Below, one piece after another: positions 1 through 8,751 of a stretch of 64,000 nt of DNA; position 1 is the first letter of the stretch; each line of letters opens with the position of its first letter. A program made the position numbers and the translations under genes. The stretch comes from Rhodovulum kholense. Its GTDB lineage: Bacteria > Pseudomonadota > Alphaproteobacteria > Rhodobacterales > Rhodobacteraceae. The stretch is taken from the NCBI RefSeq assembly GCF_003053725.1, contig NZ_QAYC01000001.1:496001-560000 (forward strand). The letters are read 5' to 3'. Below the pieces are notes generated by a model, which did no database searches, was not told the origin of the DNA, and saw only the letters and a program-made list of their open reading frames with translations.

Positions 1-410
1 CCTTCATCCACATCCAGGACACCGTGCGCTGCATCGAGCTGGCGCTGAAGGACGCGCCCGCCAAGGGCGACCGGGTGAAGATCTTCAACCAGATGACTGA
101 AACCCACCGGGTCCGCGATCTGGCCGAGCTGGTGGCCAAGATGACCGGCGCCAGGATCGCCTACCTGCCGAACCCCCGCAAGGAAGCCGCCGAGAACGAG
201 CTGATCGTGAAGAACGACAACTTCCTCGGCCTCGGGCTCGACCCGATCACCCTGCAGGAGGGCCTTCTGGAAGAGGTCGTCGAGATCGCGAAGAAATTCG
301 CCCACCGGGTCGACCGCAAGCGCGTGCCCTGCGTCTCGGCCTGGACCCGCGATCTGGCCAGCCGGGTCGAGCGTGACCCGGAAGGCAAGCGGCTGAAATC
401 GGTCTCGTGA
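1..410 (+). CDS. sqdB: UDP-sulfoquinovose synthase, C-terminal fragment
   Basis: This is the 3' end of a gene that begins before the window; the reading frame is open from position 3. The enzyme builds UDP-sulfoquinovose from UDP-glucose and sulfite, the first committed step of sulfolipid (SQDG) synthesis. The fragment reads FIHIQDTVRCIELAL at its start, typical of the late part of extended short-chain dehydrogenases of the SQD1 family, followed by VKIFNQMTETHRVRDLAELV and a conserved tail containing NPRKEAAENEL. Identification rests on this C-terminal part and on the two following genes, which match the sqdB-sqdD-sqdC order known from Rhodobacter sphaeroides. It overlaps the next gene by 4 bp (ATGA-type), so the three are probably translated together. 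Confidence 0.88.
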   Translation, partial: FIHIQDTVRCIELALKDAPAKGDRVKIFNQMTETHRVRDLAELVAKMTGARIAYLPNPRKEAAENELIVKNDNFLGLGLDPITLQEGLLEEVVEIAKKFAHRVDRKRVPCVSAWTRDLASRVERDPEGKRLKSVS

Positions 411-1249
411 GCGACGGTCTGAGGTCCGCACGGGGCGCAGGGGCACGGCATGCCTATGTGACGCTGGTCACCAACGCGGATTTCGCGTTGGGGGCCCGGG
501 CTTTGATACGCTCTCTGAAACGGACGGACGGACGGGCCTCGGATATCTGCGTGCTGCATACCGGCGGCGTGGCCGAGGCGGATCTCGCGCCCCTTTCCGA
601 TCTGGGCGCGCGGCTGGTCGAAACCGACCTGCTGCCGACCTCGGACGCCTTCAACGCCGCCCATACCCGCGACAAGCTGCACCGGGACGCGCCCTTCACC
701 AAGGGCACCAAGCCCGCCTTTCACACGCCGCTCGACAATTTCTGCAAACTCCGGCTCTGGCAGCTCGATTACGAGCGGGTGATCTTTCTCGATGCCGACA
801 CACTGGTGCTGCAACCGATCGACCGGCTGTTCGACTATCCCGAGCTGTGCGCCGCGCCGAATGTCTATGAAAGCCTGGCCGATTTCCGGCGGATGAATTC
901 GGGCGTCTTCACCGCCCGGCCCCACGCCCAGACCTTCGAGAAGATGCTTCCGCTTCTCGACGCTCCCGGTGCGTTCTGGCGACGAACCGACCAGACCTTC
1001 CTGCAGGAGTTCTTCCCGGGCTGGCACGGGCTGCCGGTCTTCGACAACATGCTGCAATATGTCTGGTTCAACCTGCCAGAACTCTGGTCCTGGCCAGACA
1101 TCCGCGTGCTGCATTTCCAGTATGAAAAACCCTGGCAGGACCACGACAAGGCCGACCGCCTCAAACCGCTGATCGATCTCTGGCGCGCCCATGCGGATGG
1201 CAGCGAGATCCCCGACACCACCGCCCTGCCCGGACCCGCCGCATCATGA
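407..1249 (+). CDS. sqdD: Glycosyltransferase family 8-type protein SqdD
   Basis: A 280-residue cytoplasmic glycosyltransferase expected to act in sulfolipid synthesis. The fold is the GT8 (glycogenin/galactinol synthase-like) type: an N-terminal YVTLVTNADFALGARALIRS segment, then the metal-binding DAD motif in RVIFLDADTLVLQPID, a NSGVF segment and a DQTFLQEFF segment, all in the usual order. In Rhodobacter sphaeroides the second gene of the sqdBDC operon encodes such a protein, needed for full sulfoquinovosyl transfer. It starts within the end of sqdB and overlaps the next gene by 4 bp. The name rests on fold plus operon order; the precise acceptor cannot be read from sequence. Confidence 0.85.
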   Translation: MSDGLRSARGAGARHAYVTLVTNADFALGARALIRSLKRTDGRASDICVLHTGGVAEADLAPLSDLGARLVETDLLPTSDAFNAAHTRDKLHRDAPFTKGTKPAFHTPLDNFCKLRLWQLDYERVIFLDADTLVLQPIDRLFDYPELCAAPNVYESLADFRRMNSGVFTARPHAQTFEKMLPLLDAPGAFWRRTDQTFLQEFFPGWHGLPVFDNMLQYVWFNLPELWSWPDIRVLHFQYEKPWQDHDKADRLKPLIDLWRAHADGSEIPDTTALPGPAAS

Positions 1250-2121
1250 CCCTGGCCGTCACCGGCGCCACCGGCCTTGTCGGGCGCTTCTTTGTCGAAG
1301 AGGCACTGGCCCGGGGCGAGCCTGTCACGATCCTCGGCCGCACGCCGCCGCCGCCGGGCTTCTTCTCGGCCCCGACCGGGTTTCGGCCCTACGCGCTGGG
1401 CGACCGCCCCGACCTCTCGGGTCTCGACGCGCTCGTTCATTGCGCCTTTTCCCATCTGCCCGGCCGCTATCGGGGCGGCGAGGGCAGCGATCCGACGGGC
1501 TTCACCGCCGCCAATCTCGACGGCTCGATCGCGCTTTTCGAAACGGCGCGCGCGGCCGGGCTCAGCCACATCGTCTTTCTCTCAAGCCGCGCCGTCTATG
1601 GCCGTTACCCGCCCGGCACCGCGCTGACCGAAACGCTGACGCCCTATCCCGACACGCTGTATGGCGAAGTGAAGGCCCGCGCCGAAACCGCGCTCCTGTC
1701 GCTTGCCACCGACAGCTTCGCCCCGGTCGCCCTGCGCGCCACCGGCGTCTACGGACCCGCCGCCCACGGCCGCGCCCATAAATGGCAGACGCTCTTCGAC
1801 GATTTCCGCCAGGGCCACCCCATCGCGCCCCGCCGCGGCACCGAGGTCCATGGCACCGACCTTGCCGCCGCCGCCCGGCTCTTGCGCAACGCGGGCGCGC
1901 GCGGGGTCTTCAACGTCTCGGACATCCTGCTCGACCGCCACGACCTGCTGGCGCTGCTCGCCGAGGCCGAGGGCATCCCCCATCCGCTGCCGCCCCGCTC
2001 GGACGCGGCCGTCAGCGCCATGCGCTGCGACCGCCTGGCGGCCTTCGGCTGGACGCCCGGCGGGCTCGCCCGGCTCAAGGCAACCATCCCTGCGCTTTGC
2101 CGCCCCTGCCCGGCCGACTGA
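1246..2121 (+). CDS. sqdC: NAD(P)-dependent epimerase/dehydratase family protein SqdC
   Basis: A 291-residue extended short-chain dehydrogenase. The N-terminus carries the nucleotide-binding TGATGLVGRF glycine motif, and the catalytic YxxxK appears as YGEVK near residue 144, with a preceding SS in FLSSRAVYG. SqdC in Rhodobacter sphaeroides is the third gene of the sulfolipid operon and a reductase-like protein thought to assist the final transfer; a mutant accumulates a sulfoquinovosyl side product. The gene follows sqdD with a 4-bp overlap and is followed by a strong hairpin, so it closes the operon. The annotation depends on gene order as well as the generic fold. Confidence 0.8.
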   Translation: MTLAVTGATGLVGRFFVEEALARGEPVTILGRTPPPPGFFSAPTGFRPYALGDRPDLSGLDALVHCAFSHLPGRYRGGEGSDPTGFTAANLDGSIALFETARAAGLSHIVFLSSRAVYGRYPPGTALTETLTPYPDTLYGEVKARAETALLSLATDSFAPVALRATGVYGPAAHGRAHKWQTLFDDFRQGHPIAPRRGTEVHGTDLAAAARLLRNAGARGVFNVSDILLDRHDLLALLAEAEGIPHPLPPRSDAAVSAMRCDRLAAFGWTPGGLARLKATIPALCRPCPAD

Positions 2122-2143
2122 TCCCCCAGACCCGGCCCGCCTT

Positions 2144-2164
2144 TTCTTCTTGGCAAAAATACCC
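2144..2164 (+). repeat. Dispersed intergenic element, copy 1
   Basis: The sequence TTCTTCTTGGCAAAAATAC plus two C residues lies 22 bp after the sqdC stop. Close copies occur at 22514-22534 (one mismatch) and, inverted, at 60119-60139 (two mismatches). All three are in intergenic DNA just beyond the 3' end of a gene and each has a GC-rich hairpin nearby. Confidence 0.6.
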
Positions 2165-2193
2165 ATGACACGGACGGCCATCCCGCCCCGCCG

Positions 2194-2213
2194 CCCGGGG
2201 ATGGATCCCCGGG
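2194..2213 (+). terminator. Hairpin after sqd operon
   Basis: A perfect 9-bp inverted repeat, CCCGGGGAT then ATCCCCGGG, separated by two bases (so the real loop is about four bases). It lies 72 bp past the sqdC stop and 51 bp before the next start. No T tract follows, so termination is inferred from position and stability only. Confidence 0.45.
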
Positions 2214-2264
2214 GCTGCGTTCCTACATATTCCTTAAACCGTCATCAGTGAGGATTTCCGAACC

Positions 2265-2990
2265 ATGATCGACATTACCGAAGAAACCGTCGAGGGCCTT
2301 CTCGAGATCCGGGCGACCGGACGCGTCACCGAACAGGATTACGAAACCGTCCTGATCCCCGCCGTCACAAGGGCGCGCGACTGGGGCGTGCCGGTGCGGC
2401 TTCTCTACCAGATCGGCCCCGATTTCGACGGCTATTCCCCGGGCGCACTGCTGGCCGATGCCCGGCTGGGGCTGAGACACTGGCGCGGCTTCGAGAAGAT
2501 CGCCGTCGTCACCGACAATGACAAGATCGAGGCCGGGGTCCGGATGTTCGGCTTTACCCTGCCCTGCCCGGTCCGCACCTTCGATCTCGACAAGCGCGAC
2601 GAGGCGCGGCTCTGGCTGCGCGAATCCCTCGGGGCGCTGCATATCGAGGAAATCGGCGAGGACGCGCTCGAGGTGCAGCTGATCGGCCGGCTCGACAGTG
2701 CCTCCTACAAGGCCCGCACCCCCGATCTCGACGCCTATGGCGCGGCCCATGAGCGCTATCGCCTTATGGTGGACCTGCGCCGCTTCGAGGGCTGGCAGGG
2801 TCCGGCGGCGGTGGGCGAGCATCTGGGCCTGATCCGCCATCACCGCCGCCAGCCCTACCGGATCGCGGTGGTCGGCGACAAGTCGTGGATGAAGCTTGCG
2901 GAAACCGTGCTGCCGATGGTGCTGGACGCCAAGACCAAGTATTTCGACGAGGACGACTATCCCGCCGCCCGGGCCTGGCTGCTGGCCTGA
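2265..2990 (+). CDS. Tandem SpoIIAA-like (STAS-fold) protein
   Basis: A 241-residue cytoplasmic protein made of two similar halves of about 120 residues. Each half starts with an EI..TGRVT or EVQLIGRLDSASY strand, continues with LLYQI or LMVDLRRFEGW, then an acidic-helix stretch with W..FEKIAVVTDND or YRIAVVGDKSWMK, and ends in DEARLWL or YPAARAWL. This is the pattern of the SpoIIAA-like family (STAS fold, Pfam PF11964), usually a single domain; here it is duplicated. The family has no firmly known reaction. The start is preceded by TGAGGA. The gene stands alone between two unrelated units. Confidence 0.75.
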   Translation: MIDITEETVEGLLEIRATGRVTEQDYETVLIPAVTRARDWGVPVRLLYQIGPDFDGYSPGALLADARLGLRHWRGFEKIAVVTDNDKIEAGVRMFGFTLPCPVRTFDLDKRDEARLWLRESLGALHIEEIGEDALEVQLIGRLDSASYKARTPDLDAYGAAHERYRLMVDLRRFEGWQGPAAVGEHLGLIRHHRRQPYRIAVVGDKSWMKLAETVLPMVLDAKTKYFDEDDYPAARAWLLA

Positions 2991-3165
2991 CCGGCCCATC
3001 CCTCGCGCCCCCCGGCCCGCTGCCGGAGGGCGCTTCGCCGCCCTTGCCGGTCCGGCGCCGCTCCCCCCCTTTGCCCAATCGCCGCACCGCCTGCGCGCGG
3101 GACTCGACCTGACAGGCGCGTTCACGCATTATCGGAAAGGTGGTAAGAGGGATACGGCATCACCC

Positions 3166-5481
3166 ATGTACGATGCATTCTTCGGGCTGGCGCACCGACC
3201 GTTCGGGGTCGCGCCATGCGAGGGGTCCGTGCATTGGACCGACCCGCACTGGCATGATTTCGAACGCCTCCGGCTGGCGCTGATCGACGGCGCGCCGCTG
3301 GCGCTGGTGCTGGGCGATACCGGCACCGGCAAGACCACCTTCTTGCGCGCGCTGCTGCGCGACGAGACGCTGGCCGACATCTTCCGCCCGGCCTTCCAGA
3401 CCAACCCCACCGGCGACGGTCCTGCGCTCCTGCGCTGGATCCTCTCGGCCTTCGGCGCCGAGGCGGGCGCGGCCGATCTCGATACGCTGCTGGCCCGGGT
3501 CGAAACCGTGTTGGCCGACATCCGCGCCGCCGGGCGACTGCCGCTTCTGGCCATCGACGAGGCCCAGGGTCTCTCGGAGGCCGGGCTTGAGATGCTCGAC
3601 CGGGTGGCGCATCCCGACCGGGGCCACGGCGCGGCGTTTCAGGTGGTGTTGGCCGGACTGCCCGATCTCGAACCGCACCTGTCCCAGACCCGCCCGTCCT
3701 TCCTGAGCCTCGCCGAGGACAGCGTGGTCCGGCTGAAACCGATGACCGCGGCCGAGACCGCCGATTATATCCGCACCCGGATCGCGGCGGCCGGAGGTTC
3801 TGCCGAGACGCTGCTGGATGCCGATGCCATGGCGCTGATCCATGGCCAGGCCCAGGGCGTCCGGCGCCTGGTCAACGTGCTGTGCGACCGCTGCCTGAAC
3901 GCAGCCTTCGTCGCGCGCCAGCCCCGGCCCGATGCGGCGCTGGTGCGCAGCGTGCTGGCAGACTGGACCGACCCGTCCGGCGCCGACAGCTGCGTCTTCG
4001 AGACGCCCGAGACGGACCGGCCGCAGGCGATGCCCCGTCCCGCGTCCCGTCCCGCGCCCCATGCCGCCCGCCCGGCGGGCCCCGCGCCGACGCCGACCGG
4101 GGCTTACCCCGACGCGTCCCCTGACGCGGCTTTCGCGGATCGGCCCGGCCCCGTGCCCGAGGCCGGTCCCATGGCCGAGGCGACCGCGGCAAGCCCGCCA
4201 AGCCTGCCCGACACGATCCAGTTTCATCTCCCGTCCGACCCCGCACCGTTCCCGGCAGCAACGGCCGCGCCGATGACGGACCGGATCTCGGAGGAGCCGT
4301 CCCCCGCCCCCCTCGCCGCACCGCCCGCCGCAGGCCCGGTCGCCCCGGCCAGCAGGCGCGGCCGGGGGGGACGTGCCATCGCCGCCCTTGCCGGGGCCGG
4401 GATCGGCCTTGCTGCAAGCCTGGGCGCGCTGGCGCTTCTGACCGGTCCGGCGCGCGATCCGGTCGCGGAGCCCGGCACCGCCGAACCGCGACTGGCCGCG
4501 TCGGGTCAGGGTGCGGGCATCGGACCCGACGGCGCCCTTGCGCCTCTGTCCGACCGGCTGACCGAGGCCCGCGCCGCCGCCGGGGCCGCCGAAGCCGAGG
4601 CCCGCGCGGCCTCGCGGCGGCTCGACGATACCCGGGCCCGGCTCGCGGCCGCCGAGAGCCGCCTTGCCGCGACCCGGACCGAGCTTGACGCCATCGAAGC
4701 GCGGCTTCGGGCCGCCAGTGCCGAGGCCGGCACGGCCGAGATCCGCCGCGACACCGCCCGGTCCGAGGCCGCGCGCGCCGAAGCCGGTCTGGCCGGGCTG
4801 CGCGACCGGATCGCCGAGGCCGAGCTGCGGCTTGCCGCGCTGACCCGGCGGATCGACGAAACCGGGGCCGAGCCGCTGATCGGCCTGTCGGCCACCGCCG
4901 CCACGCGTCCGGCCGCGAAGCCCCCGGCCGTGACGCTGGCCGCCGCAGCCGTTCCGCCCGTCACGCTGCACGCAGCCCCGCCCGATCCCCGCGCCGCACA
5001 GCGCCTCTATCGGCAGGCTCTGGCCAGCACCGACCTGCTCGACATCGCCATCGCCTATTCCCGCGCCGCGGTGAACGGTCAGGCGCGCGCGGCCTATTAT
5101 CTGGGCCAGATCTACGAGGTCGGCGACGGCGTGGCCCGCGACCTCGGCACGGCGCGGCAATGGTACATGACGGCCTCGGTCGAGGTCGCGGCCGCCCGGG
5201 TGCGGCTGGCCGACCTGCCCGAGCGTCCGGCCGATCCGGACCGCGCCCAGGCCTGGCCGCTGGCCTCGGCCCTGTCCGAGGGCGTGGCCGAACTGGTCTG
5301 GCAGGGAAGCGGGCCCTTCGTCGTCGAACTGGCGGCCGAGCCGGGGCCGCCCTCGGCGGTCTTCGCAACGCCGCTGACCGCCGCCCGGATCGCCCTGCCC
5401 TACCGGCCCGCGCTGGCCTGGTGGCGGGTGCGGGCGGGCACCGCCGCCCCGACCGAATGGCAGCCGCTGGCCCCCGAATAG
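3166..5481 (+). CDS. ExeA-like AAA ATPase with coiled coil and Sel1-type C-terminus
   Basis: A 771-residue membrane-anchored protein. Residues 1-270 are an ExeA/GspA-type ATPase: the N-terminus MYDAFFGLAHRPFGVAP is diagnostic, the Walker A motif GDTGTGKTT is near residue 50 and Walker B LLAIDEAQ near 130. A proline-rich linker leads to one membrane helix around residues 404-427, then an alanine/arginine/glutamate coiled coil (about 460-565) and a Sel1/TPR-like segment (AAYYLGQIYEVGDGVARDLGTARQWY). ExeA with ExeB remodels peptidoglycan for secretin assembly in Aeromonas; no secretin or ExeB is nearby, so the role here is unknown. An upstream start in the same frame exists, but the chosen ATG has GGTAAGAGG before it and begins the conserved domain. 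Confidence 0.75.
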   Translation: MYDAFFGLAHRPFGVAPCEGSVHWTDPHWHDFERLRLALIDGAPLALVLGDTGTGKTTFLRALLRDETLADIFRPAFQTNPTGDGPALLRWILSAFGAEAGAADLDTLLARVETVLADIRAAGRLPLLAIDEAQGLSEAGLEMLDRVAHPDRGHGAAFQVVLAGLPDLEPHLSQTRPSFLSLAEDSVVRLKPMTAAETADYIRTRIAAAGGSAETLLDADAMALIHGQAQGVRRLVNVLCDRCLNAAFVARQPRPDAALVRSVLADWTDPSGADSCVFETPETDRPQAMPRPASRPAPHAARPAGPAPTPTGAYPDASPDAAFADRPGPVPEAGPMAEATAASPPSLPDTIQFHLPSDPAPFPAATAAPMTDRISEEPSPAPLAAPPAAGPVAPASRRGRGGRAIAALAGAGIGLAASLGALALLTGPARDPVAEPGTAEPRLAASGQGAGIGPDGALAPLSDRLTEARAAAGAAEAEARAASRRLDDTRARLAAAESRLAATRTELDAIEARLRAASAEAGTAEIRRDTARSEAARAEAGLAGLRDRIAEAELRLAALTRRIDETGAEPLIGLSATAATRPAAKPPAVTLAAAAVPPVTLHAAPPDPRAAQRLYRQALASTDLLDIAIAYSRAAVNGQARAAYYLGQIYEVGDGVARDLGTARQWYMTASVEVAAARVRLADLPERPADPDRAQAWPLASALSEGVAELVWQGSGPFVVELAAEPGPPSAVFATPLTAARIALPYRPALAWWRVRAGTAAPTEWQPLAPE

Positions 5482-5517
5482 CCCTTTCCCGGATGCAGGG
5501 GCCGCGAAGGCAGAGCC

Positions 5518-6597
5518 TCAGCAGCCCCCGATGGCGTCGCAGATCCGGCGGCGATAGGTCGCGTTCGCGGCACTCATCGCCGGTTCGGCCGCAGGGGCCG
5601 TGTTGCGCGTGCAGGGCAGCGTGAATTCCGGATCGAGCCCCATGTTCACGCAGGCCCCGACCTCCCAGCCGGGCGGAATGTCGGTCAAATCGACCTGCGT
5701 CCATTTCGGATGGCCGGTCTCTTTCAGCTCGGCGAACTTCGCCAGCACCAGATGCGAGATGCTGCGCACCGCATCGCAGCTGGCGCGGTGATAGCCGTTC
5801 TTGCCGATCTGGTATTCATAGGTCATCAGCACCGCCTTGACCGCCACCGCCTCGACCGGGTCGCTCTGGAAGGGATAGGTGTCAGCGGCAATGGTGGCGG
5901 GCGTATAGACCGCCTGCAGCACCGGATCGGTCAGCGCCAGCAGATGGAAGCGGTCGGCGGAAATCCTGGGGTCCTGGAACAGCTTGGTGGGCGCGCCCGC
6001 CACATAGAAGAAGGCGTCGATCTCGCCCGCCAGCAACTGGCGCAGCGACTCGTCGGGGCCGATGGTCACGCGCTCGGCCGCGACCTCGGTCAGGTCGAGC
6101 ACCAGCGTCGCGGTGACATAGGTGCCGCTGTCCTCGACCCCCACCGCGACCCGCTTGCCCGCCAGATCGGCGAGGCTGCCGATATTGGACCGGGCCAGCA
6201 GGTGAACCTCTTCATTGTAAAGCGGAAAGGCGATCCGCACCCCGGCGATGGTCCGGGCAATTTCGGGATCGTTCGAGGCATAAGTCCGCAGGTATTCCAG
6301 AACGTCGCTCTGGACGATGCCGAACTGGGTAAAGCTGCGCTGCCGCACGCCGACGAAGTTTTCCAGCGAGCCCGCGCTTTCGCGCACGTTGAGCGTGAGG
6401 CCGCATTCCCCGGCGATGCGGGCGATGTCGCGGCCGAACTGGATATAGGTGCCGGTCGGTCCGCCGGTCAGGATGTTCTTCTCGAACTGCTGGGCAAAGG
6501 CGGGACCGGCGGCAACAAGGCCCGCCAGAGCAAGCGCGGTCAGAACCCCGACGCGCAGGGCGAAAATGGCGCGGCGGGACCGTTGGAAAAGGGACAT
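5518..6597 (-). CDS. TAXI family TRAP transporter solute-binding protein
   Basis: A 359-residue periplasmic protein of the TAXI (TRAP-associated extracytoplasmic immunogenic) type. A signal peptide ends at AGPAFAQQF, followed by NILTGGPTGTYIQFGRDIA, the ligand-site signature of the family, then SAGSLENFVGVRQR, FGIVQSDVLEYL and GKRVAVGVEDSGTYVTA. Such proteins feed a fused DctQM permease, but none is encoded beside it, so this is an orphan receptor. The C-terminal 90 residues contain several cysteines (SCDAV, GACVNMG, LPCTRN, CDAIGGC), which could form disulfides. The start chosen is the ATG that opens the signal peptide. The gene converges on the ExeA-like gene with only 36 bp between. Confidence 0.85.
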   Translation of the reverse strand: MSLFQRSRRAIFALRVGVLTALALAGLVAAGPAFAQQFEKNILTGGPTGTYIQFGRDIARIAGECGLTLNVRESAGSLENFVGVRQRSFTQFGIVQSDVLEYLRTYASNDPEIARTIAGVRIAFPLYNEEVHLLARSNIGSLADLAGKRVAVGVEDSGTYVTATLVLDLTEVAAERVTIGPDESLRQLLAGEIDAFFYVAGAPTKLFQDPRISADRFHLLALTDPVLQAVYTPATIAADTYPFQSDPVEAVAVKAVLMTYEYQIGKNGYHRASCDAVRSISHLVLAKFAELKETGHPKWTQVDLTDIPPGWEVGACVNMGLDPEFTLPCTRNTAPAAEPAMSAANATYRRRICDAIGGC

Positions 6598-6629
6598 TCT
6601 CAAACACTCCTCTGCGCGGGCGGCAGGCG

Positions 6630-8459
6630 CTAGCACCGGCCGAGACCGCGGATCAGCGAAACGAGCGTCTGGCGGTTGATCCCGCCGAACACGGTGCGAA
6701 GCGCGTCGGGCGCGCACATGCCTTCGCCCAGCAGCCGCTCCAGCTCGGTACGTTCGGCCGGGCTGGCCTCCTGCAGGCCCGGGGCCGCAGCCACTGCCCG
6801 GGTGACGGCCTCGCCCGAGGGCGCGGGACCCGCGCGATAGGCCGGCCGTGCGCCCGGGGCGGGCGGCGCCGGGGCCATGACGGCCGCGGCCTGAACCTCG
6901 GCGCTGGATGCGGCGGTGCCGGATTCGGACGCATCCGGAAGCATCCGGCGTGCGGCTTCGATATCGGCGGCAAGCTGGGTCGCGCGGGCCTCGAGCACGG
7001 CGACCCGGGCCTCGGCAGCCTGCTCGCGTTCCTCGGCCATCGCCCGCGCCTCTTCGACAAGGGTCGCCGCCCGGGCGCGGCCGTCTGCCATCGCAGTGTC
7101 GGCCTCGGTCCGGGCCGTCTCGGCCTCGGACCGGGCCTGATCGCGCATCCGCGTGGCCGCTTCGGTTTCCTGCCGCAGCCGATCGAGCGTCGTGCGCGCT
7201 TTGGCGATCTCGGCCTGCAGCGCCTCATTCTCTGCCCCGGACTCGCCGACCCGCTTTGCCATTTCGGCGGCCTCGGCTTCGGCGGCCTCGGCGATCCCGC
7301 GCGCCGCCTCGGCCCGGTCGCGCGCCTCGGCCTCGGCCGCCGCCGCCTCGTCAAGCGCGGTCTCGATCCCGGTCAGGCGGCCCTTCGCCTCTTCGGCCCC
7401 GGCCTCGGCCTGCCGGCGCGCGGCCTCGGCGGCGTCGGCCGCCGCTGCGGCCTCGCGGGCCGCGGCTTCGGCGGCGGAAAGTTCCGACCGTCTCGCCTCA
7501 AGCGCCGCCCCGGCCTCGGCGATCCGGTCTTCGGTCGCGGCGAGTGCCGCCCGGGCCGCCGCCATCCGGTCCTCGATGTCCTTCAGCGCGGCCTTGGCGG
7601 CCTCGGTCCCGGCCCGGGCGCTGTCGGCCTTCTGGGACGCGGCCTCGGCTTCGGCAAGCCGGGGGGCCAGATCCTCGATCTTCTGGCGGGTGGCGGCCAG
7701 CAGCGCCTCCGCCGCCGCCTGCTCGGCCTCGGCGCGCTCTGCCGCGGCCCTGGCGTCGTCGCGACGGGCGGCCGCGCCTCGATCGTCCTCGGCCAGCGCC
7801 GCTTCGGCCTCGGCCCTGGACGCCGCCGCCGCCTCTGCCTCGGCCCGGGCGGCGGCCGCCGCCTCGCCAAGTTCGGCCGCCTCGCGCCGCGCCGTTTCGG
7901 CCTCTGCGCTCAGCCGGTCCAGTTCGGCCCGGGTTTCGGCCGCCTGGCTTTCCGCCGCTTCGGCCGCCGCGGTGGCCGTTTCCGCCCTGGCTTCCAGCGC
8001 CTCAAGACCGGCCGCCGCCTCGGCCCGGGCGGTTTCCAGCCCTGCCGTCTCGGCGTCCAGACGGTCGCGCTCGGCCGCGAGATCGGCCAGTGCGGCCCGT
8101 GCCGCCGCAACCTCCTTGCTCAGATCGGCCAGCTCGGCCTTCTGTGCATCTGCTGCCGCGAGGCGGTCCTCGATCTCGGCCTGACGGGCGGTCATGTCCT
8201 CCAGCCGCGCCTCGGCTTCCGCAAGCGCGTTCAGCGCCGTCCGAAGCCGGTCCTGCGTGCCCTCGAGCACCGCCTCGGCCTGGGCGCTTTCTTCGGACAG
8301 CGCCGCGATGATGCGCCGGTAAGAGGCCGCCTGCTGCGACAGATCCTGCACGTCCTCAGCGGTCAGTTCAGGGCCGGTCGGCGCCGCCTGCTGGCAGATC
8401 CCTCCCGTGCCCGATACGGACAGCACAGCCGCCGTCGCGGCCAGCCAAGCGTAGCGCAT
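6630..8459 (-). CDS. Exported alanine-rich coiled-coil protein
   Basis: A 609-residue protein with a signal peptide (MRYAWLAATAAVLSVSGTGG, with a Cys soon after that is not a convincing lipobox), then roughly 430 residues of nearly uninterrupted Ala/Glu/Arg heptads, a Pro/Ala linker and a short distinct C-terminal domain of about 60 residues (AERTELERLLGEGMCAPDALRTV ending RGLGRC). No enzymatic motif is visible. Composition resembles periplasmic scaffold or TolA-like spacers, but similarity to any coiled coil will be high and meaningless for function. It lies 32 bp upstream of the TAXI gene on the same strand and so may be cotranscribed with it. The codon pattern is that of the neighbours. 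Confidence 0.7.
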   Translation of the reverse strand: MRYAWLAATAAVLSVSGTGGICQQAAPTGPELTAEDVQDLSQQAASYRRIIAALSEESAQAEAVLEGTQDRLRTALNALAEAEARLEDMTARQAEIEDRLAAADAQKAELADLSKEVAAARAALADLAAERDRLDAETAGLETARAEAAAGLEALEARAETATAAAEAAESQAAETRAELDRLSAEAETARREAAELGEAAAAARAEAEAAAASRAEAEAALAEDDRGAAARRDDARAAAERAEAEQAAAEALLAATRQKIEDLAPRLAEAEAASQKADSARAGTEAAKAALKDIEDRMAAARAALAATEDRIAEAGAALEARRSELSAAEAAAREAAAAADAAEAARRQAEAGAEEAKGRLTGIETALDEAAAAEAEARDRAEAARGIAEAAEAEAAEMAKRVGESGAENEALQAEIAKARTTLDRLRQETEAATRMRDQARSEAETARTEADTAMADGRARAATLVEEARAMAEEREQAAEARVAVLEARATQLAADIEAARRMLPDASESGTAASSAEVQAAAVMAPAPPAPGARPAYRAGPAPSGEAVTRAVAAAPGLQEASPAERTELERLLGEGMCAPDALRTVFGGINRQTLVSLIRGLGRC

Positions 8460-8751
8460 CCGTCCCTCGCCTCGTCAAAGCGGTCCCCCCGGACCGGATG
8501 ACGCAAGTGTGACCTGACCTATGCGTCAAGGCAAGGGTCGTGCCGGTCCGGTCCGCCGCAACCGCGCCACGCAGCCTGGCGCCTGCGCGGGATCGGTCGA
8601 ATTTTCGGGGATTTCCGGAGCGACGTTAAGCTTGTGCAAAACCCGCTGCCGCAGGATCGCGGCCGGGAACAAAAGTCGAACCTTTCATGCTGCGCCCCTG
8701 CTCTTTCCGCGCCCTCGCGCCCGATCTGCGCCCTGCCGGCGCATCGGTGCC

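Noticed and set aside
6908-8311. A 467-residue Pro/Arg-rich plus-strand frame opposite the coiled-coil gene
   Set aside because: Typical shadow of Ala/Glu coiled-coil DNA; no start signal or domain.
8521-8751. N-terminal extension of the GGDEF-EAL protein from the ATG at 8521
   Set aside because: The 77 added residues have no domain or signal character and the base pattern looks intergenic.
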